The translations under genes and the position numbers were made by a program. From Ciona intestinalis (lineage: Eukaryota > Chordata > Ascidiacea > Phlebobranchia > Cionidae): DNA of 64,000 nt. The stretch spans positions 1,277,479-1,341,478 of the forward strand of contig NC_020169.2 of the NCBI RefSeq assembly GCF_000224145.3, read 5' to 3'. Positions 60,501 to 64,000 of this stretch are shown in pieces. The first letter of the stretch is position 1; every line of letters starts with the position of its first letter. Under the pieces are notes generated by a model. It was not told the origin of the DNA and ran no database searches. It saw only the letters and a list, made by a program, of their open reading frames with translations.

Positions 60501-63500
60501 GTGTCTGCCTTTAACATAGATGTGTGACTGAGCTTTGTGGTTAAACTTAATAGTAACACTTAATAATATTTTTTGGCTTTTGTTCATGGTAGTTTATATA
60601 AACATCATGACTCATGAATAATTTATCACAATATGAATAGGTCACCATCCCCATCATATGAACATGGAGATCAAACATTTTCACCAATTGTTGAAAGAAG
60701 AACAAACGCAAAGGTTGCATAATACATATTAATTCATATTTCAAGCCTCTAATTCAAAAAATTTAAAGAAAGTTTTTTTGTTAAATTAATTGAATTTGTT
60801 TAAAGCAGGCGTGCCCAACCTTTTTTGACCCAAGATCTACTTTTCAACTAACCAACTGCACGCGGTCTACCAGCTAGCGTCAACGTATGCCGAAATATCT
60901 CTTGTATGCGTTTATCCCCTGTATAAGCAACTGCAGCGGTTCAATGAACCATGCTCATGGTTTTAACTTATCAGCAACAAAACTACTTTAATTACTACAC
61001 AAATTTCAATGATTTCGTTACCAAAACTAACTGAAATGTAACAAACGAAAAACGTCACACATACAATTGTTGCGTCACACCTCACACGTCATCTTTAGCG
61101 GAGCTTAGTTGTGTTTTTGCAGGAAAATCCCTCTCATAGTCCCGTGTACTGTTCTAAAGTGCTGCTCCTGATTTGCTTTTTTGCCCTACAGTACCGTTGC
61201 GTTGCATATTAAACAAACAGGCTTTGAATACGAATAAACAGGAAAAAATAATCGTCCTCCTATTTAGCGATAAAATGATAGGTCTTGGCTCGTTATCTCT
61301 CTGCCATGCTACTGACGTTTGTTGCGATCGCTTGTCAAAAGTCAGAAGGGATTAAAATTTAGGGAAATATAGTCAAAAATACTTAGTTTGAAGCACAGAG
61401 AGTTACTAGTGTACAAATCATGCAGACCAGGTTAAGGAAATTATTGTAAAATAATCGCCATTGTTCCGATTGTTACTTCATAGTAGTCGTCATCTTGAAT
61501 TTTTGCCTGCTGCCTACAGGTACGCCCTCTTAACACGGTCCGTATTTTTTGTACAAAGTATTGATAAAATTAATGATTTGGCAATTATAACGCGACAGCA
61601 GATTTTTTGATTTTTTTTATTACACCTGTCGCGGTCGATCTGAGATAGGCCGCGGACTACCGGTAGACCGCGGTCGACGGGTTGGGCACGCCTGGTTTAA
61701 AGTAACACTGTGGTCTCAGCAAATATTAAGTGTCTTTTTCAAATTAACTTTTTCTCGGCAAAAATATTCCTATTTTCTATAAAAACAAATTCTTTTGCAA
61801 TTTAGGAATTATACCAACAAGCTCAAGATTTATTATTTTAATAACTAATAAAATATTTTATGCAGAGTCGAACTCGGTGTAGATCTCTCTCACCATGTGG
61901 ACAAAACAGACAATTATCATTGTTACATAAGAAGTTGAAAGCTACTGAAACTAAACTTGATCAAACTAACCACATGCTTGAACTAAAGGCAGGACAAAGA
62001 TTATATTAAAAATGATTACCATAATTTGTTTTTAATGTTAAATTTGTGCTTTGTTACCACCATTTACACTAAAAAGTAGACTGGACAGTTCACGCAGCAG
62101 CTTTAAAAAAAGATTACTAAACATCTAATGGAAAACTGAATATTAAAATGTTATAGATCACACATACTATTTCGGCTAAAAAGGGGCCCCTAATAAAACT
62201 ATAGGTTGAAACGGTTGCGCACGGTTGCAAACAGTTGCAGATATTTTGGTTATTTCGAACAGCAACGCTAGGCGGCCACATGTTTTTTTGACCATAACTC
62301 AAAAACCATTCGAGGTATCGGACCAAAAGTTGGTTTGTTACACTCGTATGGTCATTTGACATCTTTTGAACTTGGCCGCGAAGCATTTCTAGTCGAAATA
62401 ACCAAAATATCTGCAACCGTTTGCAACCGCGTGCAACCTGTAGTTTTATAAGGTATCGCTAAAAGGGTTGTTGGACAAGCTTCCATATTATCTCTCATTT
62501 TAGAGAGTTGGTTGCTCACACTATATAATGTCTTAAAAATATTTCACAGAAAGAAGAAGTTCGAGAAATACAACAAGCTCACAACAAACGTTTAAATCGA
62601 CTTAATTTATTACAAGCTGACTACAAGTAAGTAATAAAGATGGACGTAAGTTGCCTGAATTCGACAAGACTGTGGTTCTAAAGTTTCAGTATTTGTATGC
62701 ATGGTGTTTCACTTGTTTTCCCTATTTTTGGTTTTAATGTGAACCAAACCATATTTTTTTTTTAAATTCGAATAAAATCTGGAATATAAGAATAGTTAAA
62801 GGTCTTTTTTTTAACACATCAAAGTTAACAGGATAAATTGTTATTAAAATAGAAAATAATATTAATGATCTTCTGCTTTTAACTATTTAGTATTTTCAAT
62901 TATTAAGTTTATGTATTGAGTTAATTCACTTCAGGGCTTTAAAATCTGGTTTGAATGAAACCTCGTCGCCCAAACGTAGAAAACATCGTCCACCACCTAC
63001 CATGGATCCTCGTAAATTACGACACGAGAATTCCGATTCAGTGTGGAATGATTTAGCTTATTATAAGCAAGAAAATAAAGCTTTGCTGCAGGACAAGTGA
63101 GTTTTGTAGTGTGGTTATAATGGGACTAGTGGTATTTTATTCAAGTTCTCAAAGTATGTGCTAGTTTTGGTATGTGTTTTGTATAGATTTAGCAAGTGTT
63201 TCAACATATGGGTTTTTCTGCATAACATATTGTGTAAACTATTTTGGAAAATTTTGACACAAACATATATATATATGTTTAAGACGAGGGGGGGAAATGA
63301 GACACTTTTTTATTCTAATTGCTTGTCCCATTTGGCAGTAAACAAAAGTCATTCAAAGAATTATAAAACCGTATTCTCACGACTTCCATAGACCGTTGTT
63401 AAATGTTTAAAACACGATCAAGATATTTGGATATTATGTGCTAAAGGTGTCCCATTTTCTCCTAGGCTACTATATATGAGGTTTTAAGTTTGTTATAAAT

Positions 63501-64000
63501 AAAGTGTAAAAAACTTATTTTTATATAGGTTGTCTATGGAGGAAGAATTAGATAACCTCCGTGTCCAATACACAATGGATAGAGCTGCTTTCCAAGATGA
63601 GAATTTATGTTTAAGACAAGAAAGAGATGATCTTGCATTTAAATTAAGATCTACTTCAAGAAAAAATGGTTTGATTTATGTTGTTTTTAAATTTTGTGTT
63701 GTTTGGAGAAATTACAGTGAACCAAAAATTGATTTTTTTGATTTTTACTATAATTTACTCGTAAGCTTTGTGGTGCATCAACATATTTTCCATATAATTT
63801 ATCCATGTGAAATGATGTTACTATGCTTCCCTGTTTATAAACACTGAACTATAAGTCATTTAAATTGGGTAACGTTTTGTATAAAATTAAACATGTTTAA
63901 AAGAATGAAATTAAATAACCTTTGTTTGAAATAAGTGCGTGCTTGTTCATATCTTAAAAATGCCTATACATTTTATGCTTATGAATTAAGTTTGGTTTGT
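54580..64000 (+). CDS. CNTLN: centlein, centrosomal coiled-coil protein (5' part; continues beyond window)
   Basis: Fifteen in-phase exons: 54580-54604, 54822-54952, 55409-55560, 56669-56794, 57062-57116, 57508-57630, 58784-58954, 59102-59205, 59617-59764, 60171-60280, 60641-60713, 61866-61988, 62550-62626, 62935-63096, 63529-63668 (about 573 residues so far). CQADKEFVWSLWKRLQVSSP and AKDRKVLDILQTKD are hallmark centlein sequences; nearly everything after is coiled coil, with an S/P-rich break (SPSPSYEHGDQTFSPIVE) and a basic patch (SPKRRKHRPPP). Centlein links C-Nap1 and CEP68 at the proximal ends of centrioles and helps hold centrosomes together. The start gives a much shorter N-terminus than human. 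The exon ending at 61988 needs a GC donor (AAG, then GCAGGA). The last donor at 63669 is tentative. Confidence 0.9.
55010..55262 (+). mobile_element. SINE, 3' part
   Basis: Shares CATTAGTCACTAGTGGGTTG, CGAGGTGTATGAA, GTTATAACGACTG and CCACGCGAGGATAAAGTAAG with the copy at 36899; the tRNA head is lost. It ends in a TTCA-rich tail (CATTCATTCATT) in CNTLN intron 2. Confidence 0.75.
56500..56628. repeat. ATTCGGATTCG palindromic repeat block, possible hAT end
   Basis: Repeated ATTCGGATTCG motifs, including a near-perfect 25-bp palindrome (arms TATTCGGATTCG), followed by CTCAGCTGATCCCT. Such blocks mark the ends of some hAT-type elements. I could not find the other end, so boundaries are unknown. 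Confidence 0.4.
57151..57411. repeat. 31-bp minisatellite, about 8 units
   Basis: Units start AATGTTATAAAATTAGTGAT at 57151 and every 31 bp to about 57368, differing by one to three bases each. It lies in CNTLN intron 5. Confidence 0.95.
57631..58783. other. CNTLN intron 6, no feature
   Basis: 1.15-kb AT-rich intron; no coding or repeat signal recognised. Confidence 0.5.
59800..59900 (+). mobile_element. SINE fragment
   Basis: Middle part only: CCTCGGGCAAGACACTTAAC, AATTGTTCAAATTCAGTG and ATCACTAATGGGT match the internal region of the 36899 copy. It lies in CNTLN intron 9. Confidence 0.7.
60806..61694. mobile_element. hAT-superfamily non-autonomous transposon, 889 bp
   Basis: Terminal inverted repeats CAGGCGTGCCCAACC / GGTTGGGCACGCCTG, with an exact 8-bp duplication GTTTAAAG on each side (60798-60805 and 61695-61702). 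Subterminal inverted motifs include GCGGTCTACC and GGTAGACCGC. CAG-starting ends and 8-bp duplications are hAT hallmarks. No transposase frame. It lies in CNTLN intron 11. Confidence 0.9.
62192..62452. mobile_element. foldback element with about 60-bp inverted repeats
   Basis: Left arm 62192-62259 and right arm 62392-62452 are about 90% complementary (both contain GCAGATATTTTGGTTATTTC in opposite orientation), around a 130-bp spacer. The outer ends read ATAAAACTA / TAGTTTTAT. No coding frame; it lies in CNTLN intron 12. Confidence 0.85.
63281..63477 (-). repeat. MITE copy 19, reverse
   Basis: Full-length reverse copy ending in CTACTATATA. It lies in CNTLN intron 14, 51 bp before the next exon. 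Confidence 0.9.

Noticed and set aside
61173-61355. Transposase fragment inside the hAT-like element
   Set aside because: The 60-codon frame has no hAT dimerisation or catalytic motif.
1-64000. CRISPR arrays, bacterial operons or other prokaryotic systems
   Set aside because: All recognised genes are spliced eukaryotic genes; the regular tandem repeats seen have no unique spacers.

Overview
The window is eukaryotic: AT-rich, with compact multi-exon genes, GT-AG introns and dense small transposons. Gene content and repeat style point to a tunicate, most likely a Ciona species. The assignment rests on chordate orthologues with short introns, tunicate-style intronless genes and a very abundant ~195-bp inverted-repeat MITE. 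I had no database, so it is an inference.

Layout. 1-525 (+): last exons of a GGA clathrin adaptor. 1844-9977 (+): 16-exon KIF12-like kinesin. 10739-12643 (-): tetraspanin. 13114-15790 (-) and 17357-19598 (+): two head-to-head alkyl sulfatase paralogues (metallo-beta-lactamase plus SCP2-like domain), with a third, partial first exon between them. 19998-22139 (-): LRRC61. 22590-26054 (-): TAF2 as one uninterrupted exon. 26868-30803 (+): RSU1. 32359-34921 (-): short RING-H2 ligase of the RNF126/RNF115 type. 36775-41162 (-): mitochondrial phosphatase PPTC7. 43525-45387 (-): intronless 620-residue ORF that I do not recognise. 45540-46905: a nest of small insertions, including a young LTR retroelement whose interior falls in an assembly gap. 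48312-50606 and 51637-53489 (+): tandem METTL27-like methyltransferases. 54580 to the end (+): centlein (CNTLN), running off the window.

The genes are mostly unrelated housekeeping or cytoskeletal functions; the only local families are the alkyl sulfatase pair and the METTL27 pair. Repeats fill many introns: 19 copies or fragments of one MITE, four copies of a tRNA-derived SINE, an 889-bp hAT-like element with an exact 8-bp target duplication, a TTAA-flanked element, a long-TIR foldback element and a 31-bp minisatellite.

The most unusual signals are (a) tiny perfect hairpins of 26-38 bp, each bracketed by 6-7-bp direct repeats, one apparently having received the LTR element in its target duplication; (b) a 40-bp and a 489-bp element that share ends; (c) the orphan 620-residue protein; (d) the metazoan alkyl sulfatases.
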